From Lagopus muta (Eukaryota; Chordata; Aves; Galliformes; Phasianidae), in contig NC_064438.1 in assembly GCF_023343835.1 (NCBI RefSeq), positions 57,374,578 through 57,438,577 on the forward strand: DNA of 64,000 nucleotides, in the 5' to 3' direction. The notes beneath the pieces are model-generated. The model saw nothing but the letters and a program-made list of their open reading frames with translations, was not told where the DNA came from and searched no databases. This document shows positions 53,030 to 62,838 of the stretch, piece by piece. The first letter of the stretch is position 1; the number at the start of each line of letters is the position of its first letter. The position numbers were made by a program, and so were the translations under genes.

Positions 53030-53252
53030 TGACAAAGGTTGGGTATTAGGAAACTTTTCTTCTCTGAAAGAGCAGTCAAGTAGTGGCACAGCTACCCAGG
53101 GATTGGTGGGGTCACCATCCCTGGGAGTGTTCCAGAGCTGTGGGGATGTGACACTGAGGGACGTGGGCAGTGGGCAATATTGATGGCAGCGAATGGTTGG
53201 ACTTGGTGATCTTAGAGGTCTTTTCCAACTTTAATGATTCTGTGATTCTGTA
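53030..53252 (+). mobile_element. CR1 LINE 3' end
   Basis: GGTTGGGTATTAGGAAACTT to TTTAATGATTCTGTGATTCT. It belongs to the same group as the relic in the LRR1 promoter. Confidence 0.87.
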
Positions 53253-53477
53253 AGATCTATTACAAATGCATTTGTAAAGGAGGAAAATGTCTGCTGACTT
53301 GGGAAATTGAGAGATATTGAACAAAGTATTTGACATCTGTATTAACTCAAAGCCCCAAATGGGCTGAACTTGTTTGCATTTCTCCAGTCTTATTACTGGG
53401 TGAATTTACCTTAATGATCCTATGAATCCATAAGCCCTCCCCAGCACACCAGCCATGCAGGCAGGCTTCCCTTTAAA

Positions 53478-53900
53478 ATCCAAGCTGGAAGGAACTCACA
53501 GGATCACCAAGTCCATCCCTGCCCCACACAGCACCACCCAAACCCACACCCCGTATCTGAGAGCAGTGTCCCAGTGCCCTCCGAGCCCAAGCAGCTCCAG
53601 GCTGTACCCACTACCCTGGGGAGCCCATTCCATTGCAACAGCCCACTGAGGCAGAACCTTCCCTAACCCCTCCAGGCCTCCCCTGGCACAGCTTCATGCC
53701 ATTCCCTCAGGCCCTGTCGCAGAGAGCAGAGCCCTTCCGCTCCCTGTGAGGAGCTGCAGCCACCATGATGCCTCCCCTCAGCATCCTCTGCTCTGGACCC
53801 AACAAACCCAGAGCCCACAGCAGCCCCTCACATCCCTTGCCTCCAGATCCTTCCCCACCTTTGCAGCCCTCCTTTGGATGCTCCTTAACAACTTTACACT
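53478..53900 (-). mobile_element. CR1 LINE 3' part, older subfamily
   Basis: AAGCTGGAAGGAACTCACAG, AGTGTCCCAGTGCCCTCCGA and CCTTTGGATGCTCCTTAACA follow a long reversed CR1 of a distinct, diverged group. Confidence 0.75.
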
Positions 53901-55196
53901 GCGATGCCCATTTTATAAGGCAACATTGAGCATCTGGTGCAACAAAGTGCCATTTTACCTGACCTGGCCTCAAAACGACCAACATATTTGGGAACAGCAG
54001 CAGCTTTGTTGCTCTCAGAGTCCAAACATCAGTGCCATTAGAGGACACAAATACACGGAGTCTCCTTAAAGTGAAATTGCAATAAAACATTATCCATTGC
54101 TCAGCAAGGCAATGCCTGGAATAAAGTGAAAATCCTGCTAGCAGGGAAGATGTCGATTTGATTTTTAAGTTTGTTTAGAACAGTTTTAACACTAAACGAG
54201 TAAACATTTATAACTGAATAAATAGTTTTCAGTTTAGTCAAGGAGCATTCAGTGGGTGTTGGCATAAATATTCAGTTATGGAAATTATTTGATTGAAATA
54301 GATTTTCCACGCCATAAATAAACATTGTCTGCAACAAACACACACTCCCAACAAGCGTCGCGAATTAGAGAGCCACTGATGCCTAATGCCAGGCTTTGAA
54401 AATGTTTTATTTAGCAGCACTTCTGCTCACCACGCTGCAAGCCAGATCCCATCTGCCTGGGCTTTTCCAGACATTCATCTCACTGTACCATGAAGGGGAG
54501 CAGGGATGAGGAAGGGTGATGCGCATACAGCCAAAGGCTCCTCCAGGTGTTAGGATGCATCAGGGGCCAACAAAGTCACCAACCAAGAGCCTGCAATAGG
54601 TGAGAAGCACTGCAGGGTCAGCCTGCCTGGTGTTGGCCATCTGCAGAAATCAGGGTGAGAAGTGTGTTTCACCCAAACTTGCTGTTAGGGCGGGCTGGGT
54701 GCTGTTGGTGGGAGCAAGGCTGCCCCCCAAGCACAGGGTGAATAGAAGAGCAACATCCAAGCATTGAAGCACGTTAAGTGACACACAGGTGAGGGCTGAG
54801 ACTTTTCCAAAATTTATTCAAAAATAAATGCCCCCAGTTTTACAAGCATTTGTGGTGCCAGCTCAGATGACGCCCCTCTGCACAGCCTCAAGGCAACAAC
54901 TGAAAATTTGGTTCTCGTATCACGATGAGAAAAGCAGAACTCCTGGCCAGCCTTGGCAGAAGGCTCTGCAGAGCTGCTTCTGCCCCAAAGCTGCAGATCC
55001 AGCAGGCAGACTATGCCACCTAGCTTCTGCTTTAACACAGGCTGCTGCTCTGTGAGCCTGGTGGCTGCGGTGACATCTGCACACAGGGACACAGGCACCC
55101 AGCACCCTGCTGATAGACACAGCATGGGCACAGAACCCTGCCATGGTCACTCAGAGCTGTGTCTGCAGAAGCACGAGTGCACACAAGTGCAGACAT

Positions 55197-55397
55197 GGAA
55201 TCCTAGAATGGCCTGGGATGCAAAGGAGCACAATGCTCATCCAGCTCCAACCCCCTGCTGTGTGCAGGTCACCAACCAGCAGCCCAGGCTGCCCAGAGCC
55301 ACATCCAGCCTGGCCTTGAATGCCTGCAGGGATGGGGCATCCACAGCCTCCTTGGGCAACCTGTGCCAGTGCCTCACCACCCTCTGGCTGAAAAAGA
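55197..55397 (-). mobile_element. CR1 LINE 3' end
   Basis: TGGAATCCTAGAATGGCCTG through CTCACCACCCTCTGGCTGAA. It is nearly identical to the copy at 52393-52650. Confidence 0.95.
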
Positions 55398-57147
55398 CAT
55401 CTTCAAAAGACATCTTCAAGCAGCAGCAGGAGAATCAGCTGTTTCTAATAAGAAAGCTATAACTCAGATAGGTTGCAGTGGCCATGCCGATGAATATTCA
55501 GGTTGAGGATCACTGCAGCTCTGACAGCTCCTGCACTGACACCAGAGCGGCCCTCAGAGTCACTGAGGCAAGGAACCAGAACTAGCCAGGGTGACAGAGA
55601 TCCCTGGCACACATCCCAAGATGCTACAAGCAGGAACACAGCCCAAATGCCACCCCACACCCAACTGCTGCCATGCAGCAGCTCCACAGGTTGGGCTGCA
55701 GCTCTGTGTGCAGACAGGGAAGCTGTGCAGGAGGCCATTGAGGCACGAGGACCCCCACAGCTCCCGTGCTGCTGCAGCCTACCTGAAGGAATTGTATTTC
55801 TCCTATTTGAGCATGTCAGGCAGCTTCATTTTTCTAGCCCCGGGGTGAGTTCAAAAGCCAGTGTTCTACCCAAAGCTTTGCAAACTCCTCTCAGAGCCTC
55901 TGATAATCACAGATCTTATCAGGTGCATAATCCAACGCAATTTGGTGTTTTTTCCTATACCCCAAATCCCACATAAACTCTATTTCAGCAATTGGAGCTT
56001 CATCTTTTTCAAAGCAAAGCTATCAGTAGCTTTTACTAGGCTCTGAACAGGCAATGTTATTTCCCTACAGGAAAACATGTATTAGTTGTTCGCTATTAAT
56101 GCAAAGTCCTTAAGAGTGCTTTGATTTTACCTGTTCTTCGGGGGAATCCGCAGCTCTTTATAAATCACTTTGCTTCCAAATAAGTTTCAGCTTCACATCT
56201 GTGCACCTTCAGAGCCTGTAACCATCAACTTTAGGAAGAAAAAAAAAGGCAATTTTCACAATGAGCTCAGCAAACTCTGGCTTTTGGCACCTACCACTCT
56301 CTATATATTGGGCAATAAATACCTAGTTTAGGCAGCAGTGGGTATAAAGGCATCACAGTCTGTGCTACACCACCTTCCCAGTAGGCTTTAAAGATGAGAG
56401 CAGCAGAATAGGAACAAAGCAAAAGGTTTAGTATTTACCAAATTACCAGGTGACAATGTAGCTGTTTTAATGTGTACAAAGTAATTCAAAAACATCCTTT
56501 AGTTCTGTTTTCAGGTAGGAACATGACTTTCGGTTGGCATCCCCACTGGGCAGCTATGGTACAGAGCTTTTTCTACTACCATTTTCCATCACACAGCTAA
56601 CACACGCTCAGCTCCCAGGCCCAGAGCCCCAGCAGTGCTGGAGCTGCATGATTCCCTGCACCCTGCACCAGCCTCCCATGGATCTAAACGTTGTTTTGCA
56701 TTGAGAAGTTTCCACTTAAGGGCCCCTCCAGCCCTTCCCAGCTCATTTGGATCCTCAGGCATCACCATCTCAGGCTGCAGGAGGCTCAACGCATCTGGTT
56801 AACAGTCATGCAAGATGGCCTGCGTGACATTTGGAGAGCTGGTGCATTATTAAAATGTGCAGAACCATGAGGGAACATGCTCAGCCTGATGTGTTACTGC
56901 CTCGAGGCAGAGGCAAGAAGGGAATCTTCTCACAGCTCCACACAGCCGCCTTTCAATGTTTGCATCAGGATTTTGCTATTAATTGATCTTGTTTAGTGCC
57001 CCAGAACTACCTGCTCCTTCGCTGTAGCTCACGGCAGTTTTAGTCCCCTTGCAATGAAAATAGCACAGCAGTTCTCCAGATAGCAGTGCATCTTGGGGGG
57101 AAAATATGCTAACCCTGCTGGTTGCTTTTACTCACTTTTGCACTTAT

Positions 57148-57397
57148 GGCTTCAAGCTACGGCAGGGGAGATTCAGGCTGGACATGAGGAAGTATTACTT
57201 TTCAGAAAGGGTGGTCAGGCACTGCAATGGATGCCCAGGGAGGTGGTGGAGTCACCGACCCTGGGGGTGTTCAAGGAAAGGCTGGATGTTGTGTTGAGGG
57301 ACATGGTTTAGTAGGAGCTATTGGGAATAGGTGAACGGTTGGACTGGATGAGCTTTTAGGTCTTTTCCAACCTTAGTGATTCGATGATTCTATGATT
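57148..57397 (+). mobile_element. CR1 LINE 3' end
   Basis: GGCAGGGGAGATTCAGGCTG to GATTCGATGATTCTATGATT, with tail octamers. Confidence 0.95.
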
Positions 57398-58342
57398 CAC
57401 TTGGTGTTACTTACCAAGCACTCAACCAAGATTCAAGCTAGCTTCAGGTAATTCCTAAACCACTTAGTGACTGCAGCACACTGCAACAGAAGTTTATCTG
57501 GCCAGCTATTGAGAGGCTGGAACACCCCATGCTATTGCTACCAGCCTGCAACATTACAGCCTTTCTGCTTTTGCAGTACACATCTCAATCTCCTGCTCAA
57601 CAGCCACACGCTGTCAGAGGTTCCTAGCAGGATGCTAAAGTGCACCAGAGGCCACAAGCCATGATGTCAGGCATGTCTGCCTGCTTGACAGTTCCATGAT
57701 CTTATGACCACAGGATCTGTCACATCCCAATCTGCTTCTGTCCACACAGAAACCTGAACAGGGTTCCTCCACAATTCAGAGAGGTATAAAGATCAGGATC
57801 TGATGCCCTTCTCCACCTCAGCAGCAAGGCTTTAATAGCACATGGAACAAACACTGCAGCCACCAGCACTGGGATATGGCCCCATCCCTCCAACGTTACT
57901 CCAATTTGTTCAGTTTCATTTAATACTCACTGGACAAGAAAAAAAAAAAGGCCAAGAGGATTCCCTAACTAAATTCAGGGCACTCGGTAGGAAGGCATTG
58001 GTCCATCTGCCAATTCAAGTATAACTGCACCATTCACTGCTCAGTGACTTCATGCAGAGCAAAATAACTTCAGAAGAGATGATAAAAAACTGCTTGGATA
58101 GCAGAACAGCCTCCTGACACACACCTTCAATCCAAATTGAAAGTTAATTATAAGGCCACCCCAAACAGTGGCAAGTCCTATCTAGAGATGGGCAGCCTCC
58201 CCAAACATTGGGAATGATTCCTAAGTCAGACATAACAGAAGTTGGCACATCAGCAGCATCTGTATGCGTTGAAGACACCCCTCTACCTCTGTCTGAACTA
58301 TCTCTGTGAGGGAAATGTAAGGATTCCCATCACACCCAAAAA

Positions 58343-58815
58343 GACAAACATCTGTTGGAGCACACCCAGAGGAAGGCAACAAAAATGATCTCAGGGATGG
58401 AACACCTCCCTTATAAGGACAGACTGTGAGAGCTGGGGCCGTTCAACCTGAAGAGAAAGCTGCAGGGAGACCTTAGAAAGGGTTTTCAGTACTTAAAGAG
58501 GAGTCGTAAGAAAGAAGGAGACACACTCTTCAGCAAAACACATTGTGGCAGGTCAACAGGAAATGGTTCCAAACTAAGAGAAATACTTATATTGAATGTA
58601 AGGATGAAGGTTTCTGTTGTTTCATTTTGTACAGTAATGGCATTGAGGCACTGTCACAGGCTGCCAGACAGGAGATGGTACCCTGTGCCTAGAGACAAAA
58701 GGTCAGGCTGGATGGGGTCTGAGCATCTGACAGGACTGTGGGCATTCCTGTTCACTGCAGGGAGCAGCACCAGACAGCCTTTAGGAGTCCCTGCCAACTC
58801 AAAAGGATTCTCTGA
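58343..58815 (+). mobile_element. CR1 LINE 3' end, about 0.47 kb
   Basis: It begins in ORF2 (GGAGCACACCCAGAGGAAGG, CAACCTGAAGAGAAAGCTGC) and continues to GTCCCTGCCAACTCAAAAGG, close behind the RPS29 3' end. Confidence 0.9.
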
Positions 58816-59090
58816 AACACACCAACCCAGACCAGGGCAGCAACAGACCCCCAGGAGCCCCTGATCAGAGTCACCAAGCAGCTAAGAGCAGGCAGGCTGC
58901 ATCTCTAGGGCTCAAAAGCACCACTAAAGCATCACTTGGTTTTGTCTGGCTAAAGCGTAAGAGAGCAAGGCAGGCCCATTTAGACCAATACTCCACCCAG
59001 CCCTCCTAAAACAGGCGTGGTAATGGGATACAAACCACAAAAACAGTCACAGAAAGCAGTCGGACACAGATAAACGGGGCAGGGAAACCA

Positions 59091-59755
<665 letters not shown>

Positions 59756-59780
59756 GCAGCGGCGTTGCGGTGGAGCCGCT

Positions 59781-60083
59781 GCCGGGCGCGGTGGCGCACG
59801 CCTGTAATCCCAGCTACTCGGGAGGCTGAGCCCGCCGGATCGCTTGAGCCCAGGAGTTCTGGGCTGCAGTGCGCTATGCCGAGCGGGCGTCCGCGCTAAG
59901 GCCGGCATCAATATGGTGAGCCCCGGGGAGCCGAGGCACACCAGGTTGCCTAAGGAGGGGTGAACCGGCCCAGGTCGGAAACGGAGCAGGTCAAAACTCC
60001 CGTGCCGGTCAGTAGCGGGATCGCGCCTGTGAATAGCCACTGCAGCGTAGCCTGGGCAACACAGAGAGACGCGGGTTCCTTTT
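59781..60083 (+). ncRNA. RN7SL1: 7SL RNA, signal recognition particle RNA
   Basis: This is the RNA scaffold of the signal recognition particle, which pauses secretory-protein translation and delivers ribosomes to the endoplasmic reticulum. It begins GCCGGGCGCGGTGGCGCACG, the classic Alu-domain 5' end, followed by CCTGTAATCCCAGCTACTCG. The central S domain is present, and helix 8, which binds SRP54, lies around 59960-59995 with the GGAAAC loop at 59977-59982. The 3' Alu arm (GATCGCGCCTGTGAATAGCC, then CCTGGGCAACA) precedes a TTTT run. At about 303 nt it has full family length with compensated-looking differences from human, and no poly(A) tail or target-site duplication is seen. It is therefore an authentic Pol III gene and not a retrocopy. 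It sits between RPS29 and LRR1, as I recall for human RN7SL1. The symbol is assigned by that position. Confidence 0.95.
60080..60083 (+). terminator. Pol III terminator of the 7SL gene
   Basis: A run of four T follows the last paired bases of the 7SL 3' end, the minimal Pol III stop in vertebrates. A much longer T run at 60242-60255 could act as a back-up stop. Confidence 0.75.
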
Positions 60084-60147
60084 GCCCGCACCACGCAACC
60101 CTTTTGCCCACCTGCGACCCCCCAACCCCTCTGTACTGCCTCGTGCG

Positions 60148-60208
60148 CGCAGCGCCTCCTGCTGGCAGCACCGCGCCACTGCAGGCTCCGCAGCGCCTCC
60201 TGCTGACC
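60148..60208 (-). promoter_or_regulatory. Two tandem CTCF-like motifs, pointing left
   Basis: A 17-bp unit, CGCAGCGCCTCCTGCTG, occurs perfectly at 60148-60164 and again at 60189-60205. Read on the minus strand the first copy gives CCAGCAGGAGGCGC, one mismatch from the CTCF core CCASYAGRKGGCRS. The second copy has one further mismatch at its edge. The duplication is seen directly; CTCF occupancy is inferred. Confidence 0.5.
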
Positions 60209-60329
60209 GAGAGCGAGTCGTACAGCCGCATAAGCTCCATCTCTTTTTTTTTTTTCCCAAGCCATCCCCTCTTGTTCTACCACCACACCGCGCCCTCAGC
60301 TCTCAGCCTGTCCTCGTACCGCACGTGCC

Positions 60330-60447
60330 AGTCACCTTCCCCGGAGGTGCTGAAGAACCGCGGGGATGTGGCATTGAGGGACACAGTGTGGGGGCGGGAT
60401 ATCAGAGGACTTTTCCAAGCGGGGCGGTTAGAAGAGCAGTTCTATGG
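60330..60447 (+). mobile_element. Ancient CR1 relic inside the LRR1 promoter region
   Basis: GTCACCTTCCCCGGAGGTGC, GGGGATGTGGCATTGAGGGA and ATCAGAGGACTTTTCCAAGC track the CR1 3' end seen at 53097-53235, with a middle deletion. GTTCTATGG may be the remnant tail. It is richer in CpG than other copies. Confidence 0.6.
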
Positions 60448-60470
60448 CTCCACGATTCCCGCTCCGCCCC

Positions 60471-60487
60471 GCCACTAGGCGGCGCTC
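60471..60487 (+). promoter_or_regulatory. CTCF-like motif, pointing right
   Basis: GCCACTAGGCGGCGCTC contains CCACTAGGCGGCGC, one mismatch from the CTCF core CCASYAGRKGGCRS on the plus strand. It lies about 127 bp before the LRR1 ATG and faces away from the two minus-strand motifs at 60148-60208. Confidence 0.5.
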
Positions 60488-60508
60488 GCTCCCGGAGCCG
60501 CAGCTGTG

Positions 60509-60609
60509 GCCGCTCCTCCCCTCCCCTCGCCTTCCCTTCCCGCCCTTCCGGAAGGGCGGGAAGGCGGGAAGGGAGGGCGAGGCGAGGGGAAGGGAGGGGA
60601 GGAGCGGCC
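60509..60609. repeat. Large GC-rich inverted repeat ending just before the LRR1 ATG
   Basis: The left arm from about 60509 is pyrimidine-rich (GGCCGCTCCTCCCCTCCCC onward) and mirrors a purine-rich right arm ending GGGGAGGAGCGGCC near 60609. The centre, 60535-60564, is a perfect 30-bp palindrome around TTCCGGAA (60546-60553), which carries an ETS-type CCGGAA core on both strands. The outer arms pair imperfectly because the right arm is longer. If transcribed in the LRR1 leader it would fold into a very stable hairpin about 5 nt before the start codon. Confidence 0.85.
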
Positions 60610-60613
60610 GGCG

Positions 60614-62838
60614 ATGCGGCTGCAGTGCGATGTGGAGGTGGTGAGCCGGCTGCTGCCCACCTGCGGGCTGCGGGGCCGCGGTCGCGGCACCAGAGCTCTG
60701 CTGTCCCTCGGCCGCCAGCCCGGCCGGGCGCGGAGCGGCGTGTGCCTGATGGTTTGCACGGCGCGGGACCGGGCCGGGGTTCGCTACCGGGTGAGGCTGA
60801 GGGCTGGAGGGCCGCACGGGTCTCTTTCCCGCCCTGCTCAATGCCCGCTGTTCCCCTCCAGGTGCAGGACAACGTGGAGCGGTTCTTCACCCGCTTCGTG
60901 GAGGAGGGCAAAGCCACCGTGAGACTGAAGGAGCCCGCCGTGGATGTGTGCCTCAGTAAGGTGGGTGGGGGGGCACACATAGAACGGCCTGGGTTGCAAA
61001 GGAGCACAACGCTCATGCACTTCCAACCCCCTGCTGTGTGCAGGTCGCCAACCAGCAGCCCGGGCTGCCCAGAGCCACATCCAGCCTGGCTTTGAATGCC
61101 TGCAGGGATGGGGCAGTGTGTTCAGTGGGTTTGTGTTGGGCTTTTTGCCCTCAGCAGGTCTGCTGCACTGCACACAAGGTCTGACAGCTCCATAATCTGT
61201 TCATCTCTCGTTTAGCTCTGCAACACAGGACTTGTGTGGTGCTGAAGCACACTAATTCAGTATTCTGACATCTCTTCTACTGGGAAGGCATTGGACTTAT
61301 GGCAGAAAATTACTTCCTGAACGCTTCCAGATAATTCCTTTCTTTTTTTTTTCCTGCATGTTTGTCTTGGTATTTTTCTCAACGTATTCTTAGAGACATT
61401 ATAGCACCTTTATGTAGACATTGTGGAAGAAATCTACTTTAAACACTCACAGCACAAAGTACTGTTATTTTCAACTCACGAAACAGTGTAAACTTACTTA
61501 TACATCCCAGCGCATTTAGCTATGAGAAGCAGCAGGTAGCTATTGCATCTCACACCAAGAGCCAAGAAATATTGCCAGCAACTTCATTCCATCAGTGAGT
61601 TGTTCCACTTGGTCTTTACAGATCTGGAGTACTTTTTCTCCTTCCTTTTTGCTTTGCTTTGATCTGTACTTAAGAGTGTGGCAGCTCTGCCTGTGGTTGG
61701 AGAGAGCTGCCTAGCGTGTCGTATCTCTATTCACCCTCTGCTTACAAGGGTGGGTGGTGACAGGACAAGGGGAATGGTTTTAAAGTGAGACAGGGGAGGT
61801 TTGGGTTGGATATGAGGAGGAAGTTTTTCAGCCAGAGGGTGGTGAGGCACTGGCACAGGTTGCCCAAGGAGGCTGTGGATGCCCCATCCCTGCAGGCATT
61901 CAAGGCCAGGCTGGATGTGGCTCTGGGCAGCCTGGGCTGCTGGTTGGCGACCTGCACACAGCAGGGGTTGGAGCTGGATGAGCACTGTGCTCCTTTGCAA
62001 CCCAGGCCTTTCTGTGATCTCTGTGTCTGCAGAAAATAGTTCCAAAAGTTACTGTACAAATGAGTGCAAGAATAATGAACCTTTAATGCCATGCTCGTGT
62101 TTTCCTGCAGGCAAATGTCAGCAATCTAAAGACTTTCCTTTCAGCTGTGAGACTGGCTCACCAAGGGACCGACGTCGCTGCTCTCCCACTCTCAGCTTTG
62201 GTACCAGCAAAGACCTCAGAAGTTGAGAAGCCTAAAACCAAACTGATCATCACTTCCAGAAGGGACTATCCGCTCACCAAGGGCTTCCCCTATTCCCTCG
62301 AACACCTCCAAGCCTCATACTGCAAACTGGCCCGGGTCGACACGCGTGTGCTGTGTCTGAAGAAGCTGCGAAAGTTAGACCTGAGTCACAACCACATAAA
62401 GCAGCTGCCAGCCACCATCGGTGAGCTGGTCTTCCTTCAGGAGCTGAACCTGCACGACAATCACCTGGAGTCGTTCAGCAGCGCTCTGTGCAGCTCTACC
62501 CTCCAGAAATCTCTCCAGTGCTTGGACCTCAGCCAGAACAAAATCAAAGCGCTCCCGATTCAGTTCTGCCAGCTGCGAGAACTTGTGAATTTAAAGCTGG
62601 ATGACAATGAGTTGATCAGGTTGCCGTTCAAGATTGGCCAGCTGGATCATCTGCGCTTTCTGTCAGCGGCTCGGAACAAACTGCCCTTCCTGCCCAGCGA
62701 TTTTAGGAAACTCTGTCTTGAGAACTTGGATCTCTTTGGAAATCCTTTTGAACAGCCCAATCCCCTTCTTCCCAACATACAATTGAAAATACCATTGACT
62801 TTATTAGAGTGTGCTGCAAGAGCTACTGTAAATTACAG
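60614..62838 (+). CDS. LRR1: Leucine-rich repeat protein 1, CUL2 substrate receptor (coding exons 1-3; 3' end outside window)
   Basis: LRR1 (PPIL5) is the substrate receptor of a CUL2-elongin ubiquitin ligase. It is known for ubiquitylating MCM7 so that the CMG helicase is unloaded at replication termination. Coding exons are 60614-60790, 60862-60960 and 62111-62838 (177, 99 and 728 nt): 334 whole codons plus two bases of the next. Exons 1 and 2 end in phase 0, and all visible splice ends are GT/AG. The N-terminus [15 protein letters not shown] aligns with human MKLHCEVEV, which fixes the start against the in-frame upstream ATG at 60506. Residues 1-92 match the N-terminal PH-like part. Leucine-rich repeats begin near residue 178 ([15 protein letters not shown]) and run to about 320 ([14 protein letters not shown]). 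Human LRR1 is about 414 residues, so roughly 80 C-terminal residues are missing, lying past the right edge. No frame damage is seen. Confidence 0.95.
60791..60861 (+). other. LRR1: LRR1 intron 1
   Basis: A 71-bp intron begins GTGAGG and ends CCCCTCCAG. It interrupts the coding frame in phase 0. Its length is near the minimum for vertebrates and fits the compact promoter-proximal layout. Confidence 0.9.
60978..61115 (-). mobile_element. CR1 LINE 3' end in LRR1 intron 2
   Basis: CATAGAACGGCCTGGGTTGC to TGCCTGCAGGGATGGGGCA, 17 bp past the exon 2 donor. It is antisense to LRR1. Confidence 0.95.
61748..62022 (+). mobile_element. CR1 LINE 3' end in LRR1 intron 2
   Basis: GGTGACAGGACAAGGGGAAT to CCTTTCTGTGATCTCTGTG, sense to LRR1 and ending about 90 bp before exon 3. 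The ORF2 C-terminal frame is open. Confidence 0.95.

Larger units (their letters stand above)
45371..59074. other. Intergenic, dense in CR1, ending at the RPS29 3' end
   Basis: About ten CR1 pieces are interleaved with unremarkable sequence. The part from roughly 46.9 to 48.8 kb is more G+C-rich but has no CpG cluster or supported exon. An AT-rich FOX-motif patch lies around 54130-54340. The 58816-59074 part is simply the downstream flank of RPS29. Confidence 0.7.
60961..62110 (+). other. LRR1: LRR1 intron 2, carrying two opposed CR1 fragments
   Basis: An intron of about 1.15 kb with donor GTGGGT and acceptor TTTCCTGCAG. It holds a minus-strand CR1 fragment at its start and a plus-strand CR1 of the same subfamily near its end. 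Between them lies AT-rich sequence with no recognisable gene. Confidence 0.9.

Noticed and set aside
59781..60083. Possibility that the 7SL match is an Alu or B1-type repeat or a 7SL retrocopy
   Set aside because: Birds lack Alu. The central S domain is present, there is no poly(A) tail, and the upstream CRE and TATA-like box are in place.
60082..61095. A 337-codon open frame across the promoter region and LRR1 exons
   Set aside because: It runs through the 7SL 3' flank, the CR1 relic, the hairpin and then another CR1. Only the LRR1 exon 2 part is in the real frame. The length reflects high G+C content, and homology fixes the start at 60614.
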